From NCBI GenBank assembly GCA_023375785.1, contig SZWC01001595.1, positions 46,309 through 110,308 of the forward strand: DNA of 64,000 nt, read 5' to 3'. Source of the DNA: Penium margaritaceum (Eukaryota; Streptophyta; Zygnematophyceae; Desmidiales; Peniaceae). The stretch's first letter is position 1. Each line of letters opens with the position of its first letter. A program made the position numbers and the translations under genes. The notes under the pieces are model-generated. The model saw only the letters and a program-made list of their open reading frames with translations. It did no database searches and was not told where the DNA came from. Of the stretch, positions 1 through 11,299 are shown piece by piece.

Positions 1-36
<36 letters not shown>
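1..36. repeat. (AG)n microsatellite
   Basis: Eighteen perfect AG dinucleotides run from the window edge; the tract may continue to the left. Confidence 0.95.
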
Positions 37-39
<3 letters not shown>

Positions 40-820
40 GAGCGAAGAGGTAGAGAAAGAGTGAAGCCACGCACGCAAACGTGCACACACATCGAAGGGA
101 AAAACATGAGCTGGTGAGCAGAGGAACAAAAGTGGGCAGGGGCAAGGGGCCGGAGCAGGGTCACAGAGCAGAAGGTAGCCAAACCGAACGTTTTCCCAGG
201 AATATGGCCCAGGAACAGCACGGAAGGCCATGCTCGACCTTCTTTGCACGTCAGTTGCGTCAGGTTGGGCAGGGCTGCACAACTGATGCGAACAGGTTAT
301 TGGCGATTTGCAACAATGAACGGACGGAATGCAGCACCCACTGAGGACTCTTGCTCTGACGTCCAGTGACAGAGAGAAGGAGCAGTCAGCTGCGGGCAGA
401 AAAAGTGTGCGCCATGCAAGTCGGCTAGCCATGTGGCACGCTTTGCAGGGAATGCACTGCAGAGAGGGCAAAGGTGAGACGCATGCGCATTGTCGCCGCC
501 GGCCCTGATACTGACTCGTTTCCGATTCTGCCAGAACTTATGGATGAAAGAAGTAGGAGTAACTCTAGAGTAGTCTGACGCCTGATGGTGCACTTCTCCA
601 GGATCGGCGTCATTGACGGTCCAACTCTTGTTCACGCCGCCAAATGTTTTGTGATCCCTGTCACGCCTGCGTACTTCCTCGCGATTCTTTGCGCATTATT
701 TTGGACCAGAAGCTCTTAAAGTAGACCCCAAACACTCCAGAGAGAGGGCACCAGGTCCGCAGCCAGTTCTAGCAGAAGAAGACCAATAACGGCTGGCAGT
801 GAGGTGTTGGGGCAGATGCT
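37..820. other. No gene recognised; possible intron
   Basis: This stretch lies downstream (on the minus strand) of the splice donor at 823-824, so it may be intron of the left-hand gene. Frames on both strands are short or compositionally unremarkable, and I found no convincing next exon, repeat or RNA gene. Confidence 0.4.
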
Positions 821-824
821 TTAC

Positions 825-987
825 CTTCAATCTTCTTCCGCTCGCCCTCGAGGGCGTCGGTGGCCGCAATGAGGCGCTCCTGCAGTGGCTTGAGCTCCTC
901 TGACTGTGGATCCAGCGGGTGCTTGTCATAGAACTTGGCGAGAAAGCTGCGCGTTATGGGCACCAACCCTGCTGTGGACGCCGCCAT
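825..987 (-). CDS. First coding exon of an unidentified plant gene
   Basis: An ATG at 985-987 in a favourable context (GCC before, GCG after) opens 54 codons plus one base, ending at an AAG|GTAA splice donor (intron begins at 824). The predicted N-terminus is charged and helical, with LVPITRSFLAKFYDKHP at residues 8-24 followed by a Glu/Lys/Leu-rich stretch that could be a coiled coil. From memory the LVPITR...YDK pattern resembles the start of a conserved land-plant protein family, but I cannot name its function. The upstream minus-strand codons are low-complexity, which supports starting here. Later exons were not found and may lie beyond the window edge. Codon use is G/C-rich, unlike the transposons beside it. 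Confidence 0.5.
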
Positions 988-1254
988 GGCGTTGCGTTTC
1001 GTTGCGTTGTGCTGTGTTCGTGCGCAGACGAGTGATGTCCTCGCTCCGGGTGACGAGCCTTGGTCCGGTCGAGGTTCTCGTCGGGAAACGACGATGCGAA
1101 TCTGAGGAGTTTCAAGAGCCCAAATCGTGTTTCGGTGCACGATGGGTCGGCGATGCCGGGTTGAGGTGAGCCACAGCGTGCGACCCTGGAGAGGCTGAAC
1201 CCTCCAACAATGGATAACCGGAGTGTCGTGAGAGGGCAGCTGTGCAAATGGTGG

Positions 1255-1625
1255 TACTGATGGTTGTGGCAATGGTGGTGGTGATCGTCCTACCGGTAGT
1301 GGCCGCTGTAATGGTGGTGGTGCTGCTGATGGTGCAGTGGTGCTGGTGTTGCTAGTGATCCTGGTGGAGCCGGTGATGCTGGTGCTGCTGCTGGTGGTGG
1401 AGGTGGTTGTGGTGGCGGTGGCGGTGGCGGTGGCGGTGGCGGTGGCGGTGGCAGTGGTGCTGGTGGTGCTGCTGCTGCTGGTGCTGATGGTGCTGGTGCT
1501 GCTGGTGGTGCTGGTGGTGCTGGTGGTGCTGGTGGTGCTGGTGCTGCTGGTGATGCTGGTGGTGCTGATGGTGCTGGTGGTGCTGGTAGTGGACCTGGTA
1601 GTATGGTGGTAATGGTAGTAGCAGG
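1255..1625. repeat. Imperfect GGT/GCT/GGC trinucleotide tract
   Basis: About 370 bases of GGT, GCT and GAT triplets; the cleanest part is a GGCGGT run around 1411-1450. It lies roughly 270 bases 5' of the minus-strand ATG at 987. The open frames across it (poly-Val/Leu on plus, poly-Thr/Ser or His/Gln on minus) are products of the repeat and not evidence of a gene. Confidence 0.9.
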
Positions 1626-2298
1626 GGTTGTGGTTCAAGAATGCAGCAACGAACGATCGTCACCGACAACCCAAGTGGCTGTAGCATGAGGTTTGATGCA
1701 GCAGAGGTGCGATGGGGCCTTACCAGTTGCACTGACGACAGCGATCTTGGAGCGCTCACGGAGAATCAAACGGACATCGGCTGGTGAACGAATCGTGAAC
1801 GTCGTGTGAAGGTTGGTGGATCGTCCGATGAAGAACCCACACCGCAATGCCCTTCACCTTTTTCAAGTGAAACGTTCAAGTTTCCGAACCACGTGCCACA
1901 ATCCCTCCGTCGTCATGACTTCCGACCGTGTTTCCCCGTCGCTAACGGCTCAAACCAAATGACAAAACTGAGGCAGTAGCCGCAAACCATGGCTAATGCC
2001 ACCGAGCTAGCCGGTTTTCGCTGAACTAGCATCGTATTCATCACAGCAGGGCGGCGGACAGTCGCCGATGTACAGCCGGTTTCGGGAAGGATCGATTTGT
2101 GCGTCATCCGTTGGCGGCATATGGACTCTGTGTCGGCCTCGTCCTCCACTTCAATGCGTGACTACGATCGGAGTCGAACCATCCGCAAGGGATGTGCCTA
2201 GCTGTTGGATTGCGTCGTAAATTGCAGGACCCCCTCCCCCCTACCCCCGACGATCGAGTTCGATTGAACGAGGGCGTAGACATCGTGGGCGCTGCCAG

Positions 2299-2367
2299 GA
2301 CGGATTCGGTATGCCGCTAAATTCCGTATCCACTGATTCCGTATGCCGGATTCCGTATGCCGCTAAA
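2299..2367. repeat. Short repeats of GATTCCGTATGCCG
   Basis: Three close copies of GATTC(C/G)GTATGCCG occur here, two of them followed by CTAAA. Confidence 0.7.
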
Positions 2368-2969
2368 CTGACCGTACACAAACGAGCCCTCGAAATCATT
2401 CCAACCATTTGGGAGAGAGCAGACTGCTGCACACCGTTGTGGCACCTCGCTTGCTCGCATGTTGCCACAGAAAATCTGTGATATTCAACAAATATTAAAC
2501 ACATCCTCCGACAGCGATCGTTCTGATTTTGAACCGCTGCAATCACGGTGTCGTTCGAGAGAGGACCAAGTGCATCGTTTCCAAGCGTAGTCGGAAGTAA
2601 ACTCCGGACGACACATAGGAAATGACGCAACCCAAACCAGCAATGACACAAGGTAACTGTGAGCAAGCCCCGTTGATGCAGCAGAGTGCCGGTGCGAAAT
2701 GGATTCGCAAACCCAGCGAGATCCAAGCCTAGTGCAGAGGTTCAGCCGTGTTTTTTCCGTATGCTTGGTTCTCTTGTGGAGTTTAAAGGTAACCTATTGT
2801 TTGTCGTCAGTGTGCTCAGCTCCTAGGGATGACATCAGCACGTTTGGTGAAGAAGAGGGCAAAAGCAATCCATGTCTCTCCAACCAATGCTGATAAGTGA
2901 CAAGACGGCCACAGAGACATTATAATATCATACTGCACGCTCATTTCTATATTGATCAACCCTCTGTTG

Positions 2970-3077
2970 CGTGAAGCAGGACTTGAATGCTTCACACTCA
3001 CAAGGTGCAGAGCAAAAGACGATTTAAGTTATTGGGACACTTGGATGATCTTTAGTTAGCATGACATGTGCTTCGAC
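2970..3077 (-). mobile_element. Left remnant of a gypsy LTR (outermost layer)
   Basis: The sequence from about 2999 to 3077 aligns by eye with the first part of the D/E-family LTR (for example AAAAGACGATT, then GGATGAT and a CTTCGA end matching 31860-31937). It stops where D begins. The matching right remnant is at 33291-33371, so D appears to have inserted into an older LTR of its own family. Confidence 0.5.
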
Positions 3078-4120
3078 TGTTATGCCAAGCGGAACGTAAG
3101 TGGTTCACAATGATGAGGTGCGAGACAAAAGACAATTTGAAAATAAGGGGCAAATGGATAATTTGCATTAAGCAGTAAGTATAATTCCATGACAAGTGTC
3201 GAGTGAGACCACCACATGTATACATTGAGGCATATGTCCGGTCCTCAGTCATCGATATGGTCCGCATCGCTTTCTGTCGACCGTTTTGCAAAGTTTTCAA
3301 AGTCCTCAGAAACTTCTAGAGCGAAACACCAAAGGTAAGGATAGTTGGTCAAAATTCCCTCGGCCAGATAGCGTACGAATCATGAAGTCATCGCTTGATG
3401 GTGTTGTGATTTGTGACGTTCCTGTCGACCTGTACAATTTATTGTGACCACTCGGCCGTGTCCATGCTCGTGCAGATCCCTGATGCGGACCCAGGTGGCA
3501 CCGAGGCGTCGTCTGGTGGTTGACTACCTGCTCGGAGATGATCGACGGTCGCCCCGGAGTCCTGGATGTTGTCTCGGACCTTCTATAGTTTTTCTGTAGC
3601 TTGTAGGATTTTATCAGAGGACTGGCCGTGGGCCCGATTTGCATGTCTTTGCATTGTGTGTCCACCGTTTGTTGTCAATTGCATGCATGTGACCAGTCGT
3701 GGCGTCTGGCTTGAGATTCTGCACGTGTAGGTTCAGACAACGTAGCGTTCTGACTTGTCTACGCTGAGTTACGACCAAAATAGTGGTTTTTGGGCCGGTT
3801 TTAGGACAGACCTTGCACTACCGCGTGCGAGACCCACCGTGCGCCGCGGCAGGTACTTATGCCATGGACCTGTCTTTTGTCATTTCTCTCTGCAAATGCT
3901 ATTGAAGCATTTTGACACTTTGCCTTGTGTCCCCTAGCCAGACCCTTGCCGTTGTGTGCATGACTTGTGACTGTCGTCACCGTCTGACCAGGCACTTACG
4001 CCTAGTCAGCGGCAACATCGCTAGGATGCTTCCACGCATTTTCTCATATGGGCCATGAACGTAAAGACATAATAGCCCACTCACGGAGTTTAATAGATCG
4101 TGTACATCACGGCTACAACA
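3078..4120 (-). mobile_element. 3' LTR of gypsy D
   Basis: It begins TGTTATGCCAAGC on the plus strand and ends CTACAACA. It matches the D 5' LTR and both E LTRs in the parts outside 3402-4046, where a 645-bp solo LTR of the copia A family has inserted. Without that insert it is about 390 bp, shorter than the roughly 548-bp E LTRs, so it carries deletions. Confidence 0.7.
3402..4046 (+). mobile_element. Solo LTR of the copia A family inside D 3' LTR
   Basis: It starts TGTTGTGATTTGTGACG and ends TTTTCTCA, is 645 bp long, and matches the LTRs of copia A (in opposite orientation) and the solo LTR at 59641-60286. Flanks GATGG (3397-3401) and TATGG (4047-4051) agree at four of five bases, consistent with a diverged TSD. 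No internal element sequence remains. Confidence 0.8.
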
Positions 4121-4149
4121 ATTCCCATCACGGAATTAAAAGCCGAGAC

Positions 4150-4434
4150 TGAAAAATTGCTTGGAAGCTTTCTAGCTTTGCTATTGTTGATGTGGCCACA
4201 CAATCCAGTCAGCTCGCACACTAGCAAGCAAGCACCTGAAACAAACAACAAGAGTTAGGCTAGGGAGATGCGCATAGTCTCATAAGCTCCAATTGTTTAG
4301 AAATGCGGAGAGAAATGACAACTGACAAGTACACAACAGAAATACATGCCACGGCGCACAACGGGTGACACACTCGGCAGTGTCAGTCTGTCCTAAAACC
4401 GGCCTAGTCCAGTGTTTTGGTCGTAACTCTGTGG
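4150..4434 (-). mobile_element. Copia A 3' LTR, distal part
   Basis: It begins TGAAAAATTGCTTGG on the plus strand, matching the start of the 5' LTR at 25150, and is cut at CTCTGTGG where H starts. The LTR continues at 20172. Confidence 0.8.
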
Positions 4435-4593
4435 TAAGCCTGCTAAATCGAGATCGAGGCAAGATGTCTCAATCTCAAACTCATTTTTTCTCACTTTGGT
4501 ACGAGATGTTTCCTACCAGGTACATAGGACAACAAAATCTCGGTCTCGTTCCGATTTGCATCATGCTTGTCTTGGTCTCGTCTCGGTCTTGCT

Positions 4594-4942
4594 TGAGAAG
4601 CTTGTTCCGAATCCAATGGGACCAACAACACTTTGTTTGGTGTGGTGTAAGCTACGTCCAAAAACCTAGGGCGACAAGACGTCCAAAACATGCAGGTCAA
4701 TGTCTAATGTAGGTCTCGCATCACATCGAGCACACTATGTCACTTGATTCTTAAGAACACAACTAGGTTTTCTAGCGGGGACAGGCAAGGGTCGACGGCC
4801 GGCGGAATGAGTGAGACAACGAATGTGTCGCCGCCACTTGATGGGCTTGGCGAGCGCGTCTCCGTGATTAACATGGATCACCACCGACCGCCGAATCCTC
4901 ATGCACTGCACACCCGAGGACACATATGCAAAAATATATACA
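4594..4942 (-). mobile_element. 3' LTR of copia C
   Basis: 349 bp, TGAGAAGC...ATATACA on the plus strand, matching 18840-19410 apart from a 216-bp segment present only there. On the minus strand the purine-rich CCAAGGGGGCGT directly precedes TGTATATA, a plausible polypurine tract and LTR start. Confidence 0.8.
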
Positions 4943-4949
4943 ACGCCCC

Positions 4950-5490
4950 CTTGGCCGAGGGTGTAGCATGCAAGCAGGCGAGTAGATGGAGCTCAGTGTA
5001 AAGGGAGGAGGATAGAAGTGCCTTAGTGAGAAAGTCTATAAGTTCCTCATTTCGAGGCACCTCACACACTTGGACATCGCTTGCATCCACTGCTTCTCGG
5101 ACAAAGTGATGTTCAACTCCTATGTGCTTGGTCTTTGGGCACAGTACTCCGTCATTTGCCGTGATGCGATGTGCAGCGGAGCTATCCCTTTATGGTGGCA
5201 CAGTCCCCCCAATCATGTCCACCTCCCCCAGCAACCATCGCAGCCATGTTGCTTCGCATGCAGCTTCTCCCAATGCTATCTATTCCGCTTCGGCTACAGT
5301 GCGCACCACGCATGACTATTTGGCACTGCGCCATGACACAGTGATGCCCCATAGACGGACATACCCCTCCCACTGCATGCATTTCTTTCCCGTGCATAGT
5401 CATTGTCACAATATCCATTGAGCAAGGGACCATCAAGGGGAGAAGATGAGGCCCATGGATGCAATTTCAAACACATAACGTATAAGTTTC
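4950..5490 (-). pseudogene. Copia C RNase H region
   Basis: Minus-strand translation in mixed frames gives DGYCDNDYARERN, an ALxEAxxEATW-like stretch, then TKHIGVEHHFVREAVD and a terminal FLTKALLS. This is the order of a copia RNase H domain and its C-terminal tail. Frame changes within the domain and at the junction with the reverse transcriptase part at 14355 show decay. It is the 3' half of C's pol gene, cut off by the insertion of B. Confidence 0.8.
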
Positions 5491-5493
5491 TGC

Positions 5494-6702
5494 TGTCAGA
5501 GTTTTTACATCGGAAGTGGTTTGATTTGTAACAACAACGTTAGGTTCTTTGCTGCTTGTACATAGGTCTTGGTGCTCAGTAAGATAGCATGTACTATCGT
5601 GATCCTATGAAAAACAAAGGAGCGCAACTGAGGAATGAATCTCTTGATTGATAGTACAAAGTACAAAGTACAAGAATCAATCTTCACGCAGCTTTGTACA
5701 AAGCACTAAGCTGTCTGGCATCCCAGAAGGGACAATCCTTGTTAGGCCTTCAAGGCTGTCAACGCAAAGGATCTTAGCACTACCACCGTCTTCAAGGTAG
5801 TCTCGCCTCTAGGTAGTCAGGCGTCCTCAACCCAGGTTGGCACGAAAGTGCAAGTCCTATAGGGGTCTTCAGAGCGAACTCCAACAGAGTCTTGACTCGG
5901 GTGCTCTCGTAGACACTCCAATAGCCAACAAGACTATGATGACAGAGAAGCTGAAGTCTGGAGCTCTCGAAGTATTGAGACTACTATGTCTTGGATAGTT
6001 GTTATTGGTGCACGAGGGCCGCCACCTTATATACATGTGGTCCTGACAAGTTGACCACCTTTGAGGAGAAGCTTCCTCATGTATGATGGCAATGGTCACC
6101 TCTTGACTTTGCAGGTATGAAGCTTCCTTGCAATGGAAGCTTCCTCTAGTTCTTTGATGTTACTTAACTCTGGAATCAACCTTGGGGAAGCTTCCTGATG
6201 AAGGAATCTTCATCTAGCTTCATGGTGAAGTTTCTTGATCAGGTGGCTTCCTCCAGAAGCAATCCTCCTCCACCATTGATTCTGCTGCACAGGTTGATGA
6301 AGATCGTAGATCTCTGCTTCTTATCTCGCGTAAGTTGGAGATGATGCAGTTGATGTTGCTCTCCAACCTTGGATGCACGCAGGCCAGGCAGGTTTAGGTA
6401 ATCTGTCCTGTGTGCCTATGCATCATTGTGCAGTGTGTAGCTCGCCATCTCCCTAGGAGTTGGTGAAGGGCATGCGCTACCTCGTGCGCATGCCTACATA
6501 CTATTTACAGTCCAGGCCCTTTTTCACCCTAAGGGGCGAGACACCAGAGAAATATCTAGTTGAGGCAGAAGAAGATTGTCAGCCAAAATGAATCCCAAAA
6601 AGGTACGATAATATCCGGAACTCCTTCTACGGTCCTCTGATAATACTAGTAATTGTACTACTAAGAAGTAGTAAACCAACATAGTAATTGAACACTCCAA
6701 CA
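5494..6702 (-). mobile_element. 3' LTR of copia B
   Basis: Runs TGTCAGAG...CTCCAACA on the plus strand and is similar over its whole length to 13144-14354. It is directly preceded on the minus strand by the polypurine tract at 6703-6713. Confidence 0.9.
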
Positions 6703-7830
6703 CTCCCCCTCAATTGATGCGCTCGTGAAACAACTCCATTTCACTGATCTCCAAAAAAATCCTCGAGCAGCTTCCAAAACTCTTCGTCGAGAAATTGGAG
6801 CGGAGCCGTGTCCTTGGTGAGAGCTTGAGGGAGAAAGAAGTCGATATCGGCTTCAAGAGCGAAGAGAAAATTATTCTCCTCGTTTTTGGGACTGTTGGCT
6901 GCTGGGACAAATGTGGAGTCGACTTCGGGTGCCGTTGGACTTGTCTTGGACATGTCATAGCAAAATTAAATTTCTGGGTTGAGTTTGGGCCACTCCAGTA
7001 AGTTATTGGTTGCCTCATGAAGAAGCAATTCCTCCGATGAAACTGGCCCACGAGGTTCAGCATGAGCCTTGAAATTAATTTTCTCATGCCTACCCTCGTC
7101 CAACTCCTTCTGAGTTGGCGACCTGTCCCAGGCTCAGAAGAGGTGTTTCTGGGCCCCCCCTTGCGTTTGGAGCCGTTGGAGCTGCACAAAGGTCGCTAGG
7201 AGGGTCGTAAGAGTCTTGCTCGTCACGTTCAGAAGTGCAGGTGTGTTTTTCCTCGGTCACAATTGTTGACGGTTGGTTGCTGCTTGGCTGACCCATTTAA
7301 GTCCCGTCAGTCCGCGGGTTGATGACTCAGTTTGACAGTCAAGGAGTTGGTCGTCCGGCATAGAGTTCGCAAGTGGACAAGTCCACGGAATCGGGGGCGT
7401 GCCATAAAAAATCACTGGCGAGCAGAGCCCGTTCAGCGAACTACTACGCGCATGCTGTTTGCAGGTCAATGTGTGCAATGTAATTTTGCCGCAAAATTGA
7501 GCAGGCATAGTTCCTGTCCATGGATGTTGTGTTAAACTCTCTTGCATCTGCACCCATGCCGTTTGAATTTTTTTTGTGTCCGCTAGTCGCCTTGCTTGTT
7601 GTTTGCGAAACAGGAGGGGAATGAGGTACGCCGACTCCATATTTAGCCACAGATTCCAGGTCTGAATTCCTCCTTTTGTTCTTTCTCCTTCTTGTACTTC
7701 CCGATGTTGTGTTTGCGTGCACCATGAAGCACGTGAAACCCACTTGCAACAACATGAGGCATCCATGGTGAGGTTGCGGCTTTTTGACTTTCGCGTCCCA
7801 TTCTCCTCACGCTTCTTCAGGTCATACTAC
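6703..7830 (-). other. Extra 3' region of copia B between RNase H and LTR
   Basis: Copia elements usually end shortly after RNase H. Here the RNase H tail (TKSVPKDILNKCMQQCGL) ends near 7840 and about 1.1 kb follows before the polypurine tract. Minus-strand frames are open for up to 169 codons (7257-7766) and 70 codons (6741-6953, acidic, with LDEEFWKLLEDFFGD), but frames alternate and I recognise no domain. It could be a decayed additional reading frame, as in elements with an env-like third gene, or captured host DNA. I see no convincing transmembrane helix. Confidence 0.5.
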
Positions 7831-8790
7831 AAGAATGCCCTTGCGGTGAGTCCGCATTGCTGCATGCATTTGTTGAGGATGTCTTTAGGGACGCTTTTTG
7901 TCAAGTAGTCGACAGCTTATAGCTTTCTTGGAACATGCACAAGCTCAACTGTTCTGTCTTGGACCTTGGATCGAATCCAATGTCCTCGAATGTTGATGTG
8001 TTTGGTTCGACCCTGAAATTTTGTAGAGTTAGCTAGGTCGATCGCCGAGTTGTTGTCGACAAAGACTTCACTCGGCTTCTCTTGTGGAAAGCTGATATCA
8101 TCGAGGAGGTTGCGAAGGTAGGTAATCTCCTGAGCTGCTGCTGTAGCTGCCACATACTCGGCTTCTGCCGAGCTGAGAGTGATGATGATTTGCCGCTTGC
8201 TCATCCATGAGATAGCTCCTCCAAGAAGATACACAAATCCAGTGGTGCTACGTCAGGCCTCTTCGGTCCCTCCTGAATCAGCATCCACGTAGCATCGAAG
8301 GTCGAGATCACTCGAGGTTCCAAAGCAAAGGCTTGCATCGCTTGTGGTCTTGAGGTAGCCAAGGGCTCAATCGAGCTCCTTACAGGCCACTTCTATACAT
8401 GTTTCATTACCGCGTGCCAAGTTGCTAACAACAAACTACAGGCCTGGATGCGTGTAGCTTGTTGCGTGAATCAGTGAACCAATCCTACTTTGGTAGTCTG
8501 TCTCACTCCTCCCCCTGAGTCCCTCTTAGAGCAACTGCTGTTGAGTGAGAGTAGTAGGCACGTGCCTATCAGACACTTTGAAGCGTTCACAGACCTTGGT
8601 AGAGTAAGTCTGTTGGCTCGGCATAAGCGTCCGTGTCGTGCGACCACATTTGATGTTCATGCCAAGAAAATACTCAAAACTTGGCATGAGGGTCACATTG
8701 ACTTCTTTTGCCATGGCTGTAACTATGGCTTTGATGATTTGTGCTGATGGGCCGTTGATGAGGATGTCGTTGACGTAGACCAATGCGTAG
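7831..8790 (-). pseudogene. Copia B RNase H and reverse transcriptase C-terminal half
   Basis: The frame at 7917-8234 gives SWMSKRQIIITLSSAEAEYV, FVDNNSAIDLAN and TKHINIRGHWIRSKV, the usual RNase H motifs with catalytic Glu and Asp present. The frame at 8526-8783 holds MVYVNDILING where copia reverse transcriptase has YVDD: the third residue of the box is Asn, so the polymerase should be inactive. Stops and frame changes separate these frames from each other and from the upstream part at 8876-9832. Confidence 0.85.
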
Positions 8791-8875
8791 CAATCTGGCC
8801 TCTTGTTTGGTGAAGGATGATGGAGGAACAGACAATCATCGTAGGCTGATGGAAGTCAAGGGCTTCCAGGAGGCT

Positions 8876-9832
8876 TTAAAGCTTCCGGTACCACAAGAGA
8901 GGACTCTGCTTGAGCCCATACAAGCTCTTCACCAGCTTGCACACCCTTGCAATTCCATCATCGTAGCCTTGTGAATGCCTCATGAACAAGGTCGTGTCCA
9001 TTTCCCCGTGAAGAAATACGTTCTTCACATTGAGTTGGTGCACCTCGTAGTCTTGCACTGCTGCTATTGTAAGCAAAGTGTGTGCTATGGTGTAGCAACT
9101 CACAGGGGCGTAGGTTTCAAAGAAATCCTTTCCCTCCACTTGTGAAAATCCTTTTCCCACCAAACATGCTTTGAACTTGTCGATACTCCCATTGGCTTTT
9201 GTTTTGATGCGGAAGACCAATTTGACCCCAACGGGCCGTGAACCAGATGGTAACTCCACAAGGTCCCACTTGCCTTGATCCATGAGGCTGTTGTATTCTG
9301 CATCTAATGTAGCTTTCCATTCTGCTGCATGTTCTCTGTTGAGAGCCTCCTTGAGCGTCTTTGGCTCCGGTGGGAGATCCTTGGTTGATGTGAACAGAGC
9401 ACATAGATGAGTTGTGGTAAACTCAGCAAGAATGTCAGTGTCCTCTTTGAAGACACAACATGCCATGATGGCCGTGTTGTTCTCTGTTTCATTCTCTCCT
9501 GCTCTATGTTGCTCCAACTGCTGCTGTAGGAGGCATGTGAAACGCCGCTCGTGGACGCCCTCTGGCATCTCATGCTTCCGCATCGCCTTCGCACCATTCT
9601 CCAGTCCCACCACCTCGGCTTCGTGATCAAGTACTTTGACCGAATGATGGTCTCTAGAGACACGTTCCAGGTTGTTTCCGTGGAGGGGCACACCCGTGCT
9701 CACCGCCTCTTTACTCGCATGATCCAGATCAAGAAGGGTGAGTGGTTTCGGATCTGCATCTGCTTCCTTCAGTGATTGGTTGTAGGAATCATAGAAGATT
9801 TGTCTGGTGTAGTCCTGCGCTTCTGCTCCCAT
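8876..9832 (-). pseudogene. Copia B reverse transcriptase N-terminal half
   Basis: A 318-codon open frame. After a variable linker come KTLKEALNREHAAEWKATL, RIKTKANGSIDKFKACLVGK, HQLNVKNVFLHGEMD and SLYGLKQSPLLWYRKL, the standard order of a copia polymerase fingers and palm. Where most copia proteins have a QMDVKTAFL-type sequence this copy has QLNVKNVFL, replacing the first catalytic Asp with Asn. The frame is cut from the YVND box downstream by a frameshift. Confidence 0.85.
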
Positions 9833-10673
9833 GTTTGGCGTGTGAGGTTATAAAAATAGATGGCGTCGCGGCTGATTGTGGTCTGTTGTGAGTCCACTTT
9901 GTAGAACTCCAACCTTTCATGTTGGGACATTGTCCAAGGAATACTCCCCATTACGCTTTTTCTGCTAGCTTCGTACGGCGCTCCTTAGGCATGAAAAAAA
10001 GTGACATACAGCCAAAGGTCCTATGCATGGTGATATCAGGCTTTTCACCATGCGAGGCTTGGAATGGTGTCATCTATGGAAGTGACACATGGGGTACGCG
10101 GTTGCGCACCCAGACCGCTTGCCTTAAGGCATATGGCCACTAGCTGTTGTCGATTTGAGCACCCAGAAGCATTGACTTTAACGTCTCTTGCATCGTACGA
10201 TTGGCCCTCTCGGCCACGCCATTTTGCTATGGTATGTAAGCTGTTGAGAACTGCTGCACAATCCCCATGTCGTCAAGGTGAGACATGAACTCAGCGCTCA
10301 TGTACTCCCTAGCACCACCTGAGCATAAAACTTGTAACTTCTTCTTGCTCTGCGTCTCCGCCATTGCTAGCCATTTGAAGAAGTATGTAGGAGCTTCATC
10401 CCTTGCACATAGAGGATAGCTCCACACAAATCGAGTTGCATTATCGACGAACAAGAGAAAGTAGTGATGACCCAAACTCATAGTGGCTATAGGGAGTGGC
10501 CCACAGATGTCCGTTTGAACCAGCTTCAGCTGCTGGCTAACATCACACTTGGTAGCTAGAGGAAACATCAGACGTGGTAGCTTTGCACGAACGCAGTCCT
10601 TGCATGACTGCGATGCTTCCTTATCACCAGTGTCTTTGATGTTGAGACTGTTGACTTGGAACTTCTTGTGCAT
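9833..10673 (-). pseudogene. Copia B integrase
   Basis: At 10227-10673 the minus strand reads CKDCVRAKLPRL (end of the HHCC zinc site), VQTDICGPLP (first catalytic Asp), a core stretch and FSTAYIP, then a TAG followed by QNGVAERANRT with the catalytic Glu. In place of the usual RSDNGGEY-type box it has CSGGAREYMS, so the second catalytic Asp is lost. The C-terminal integrase part continues with stops to about 9840. Confidence 0.8.
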
Positions 10674-11290
10674 TGACTACACAATCTGGTTGCTAACGTG
10701 GCCGGACGTTTGTGCCAAACAGATAAGTCTGCATCTGAGGGTTGGTGGAGACTAGCTGTTGCGAAAGGAGATTGAGAGTCACTTGAAGCTGTTGCACTGA
10801 AGTCCAACTCGATCATGCCGTGCAGTAGCAGGTGGCCTTTGGCAAATGATTCGCCCTCACGACTCTTCAGAGTGATGTGCTGTCTCTTAATGACAATATG
10901 TGCACCTTTCCTCATCAATTGTACGAGTGAGAGAAGGTTCACTGCAATCTTAGGTATGTAAAGTACGTCACCAAACTTCGCTTGAGCACCATTGTACCCA
11001 GTCATAGTCATTTTTCCTTTTCCCAGTATTGGCACTCGCTTGTTGTTGCCCACTATGATGAAGCCTTTTGTAGAAGATAGGAGCTCTTGGAGGTATGACT
11101 TGTCAAATGTGATGTGCGAAGTGCATCCATTGTCAAGATACCACACATAGGTAGAGCAAATCAACGTGTCGTCTTGTGTTTCTGACAGTTTGGAACATAG
11201 ACCCTGTGTAGTCGTGTGCCTTGTCTTTGCCTTCTTCCTTCTTCTTGGGCTCCTTCCCCTTCTGTTGAGTCTGCTTCTCTTTTCCACCAT
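10674..11290 (-). pseudogene. Copia B protease and pre-integrase region
   Basis: A 240-codon frame (10568-11290) starts in a basic linker and contains WYLDNGCTSHITF near residue 50, the aspartic protease site. Copia proteases usually have D-(S/T)-G here; this copy has DNG. It continues with FGDVLYIPKIAVNLLSL and DLSVWHKRPATL, a degenerate form of the WHxRLGH motif before integrase, after which the frame is lost. Confidence 0.8.
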
Positions 11291-11299
11291 CCTGTTTCT

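Larger units (their letters stand above)
988..2969. other. Upstream region of the left gene; no other gene seen
   Basis: Apart from the GGT/GCT tract and a small repeat listed separately, this 2-kb stretch has only short frames on both strands. The longest, a minus-strand frame of 161 codons at 2241-2726, shows no recognisable motif. It probably holds the promoter and 5' untranslated region of the minus-strand exon. Confidence 0.4.

Noticed and set aside
1337-1612. Hydrophobic Val/Leu-rich 91-residue protein
   Set aside because: It is a translation of the GGT/GCT triplet tract; equally long frames appear on the other strand.
2155-2200. Possible tRNA T-arm (GGTTCGACTCC on the minus strand)
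   Set aside because: No matching stem, anticodon arm or acceptor could be built around it.
2241-2726. 161-codon minus-strand frame as a gene
   Set aside because: No start context, motif or codon bias; it contains the GATTCCGTATGCCG repeats.
7257-7766. Env-like glycoprotein in copia B
   Set aside because: No signal peptide or transmembrane segment is visible; only the position suggests it. Kept as an unassigned region.
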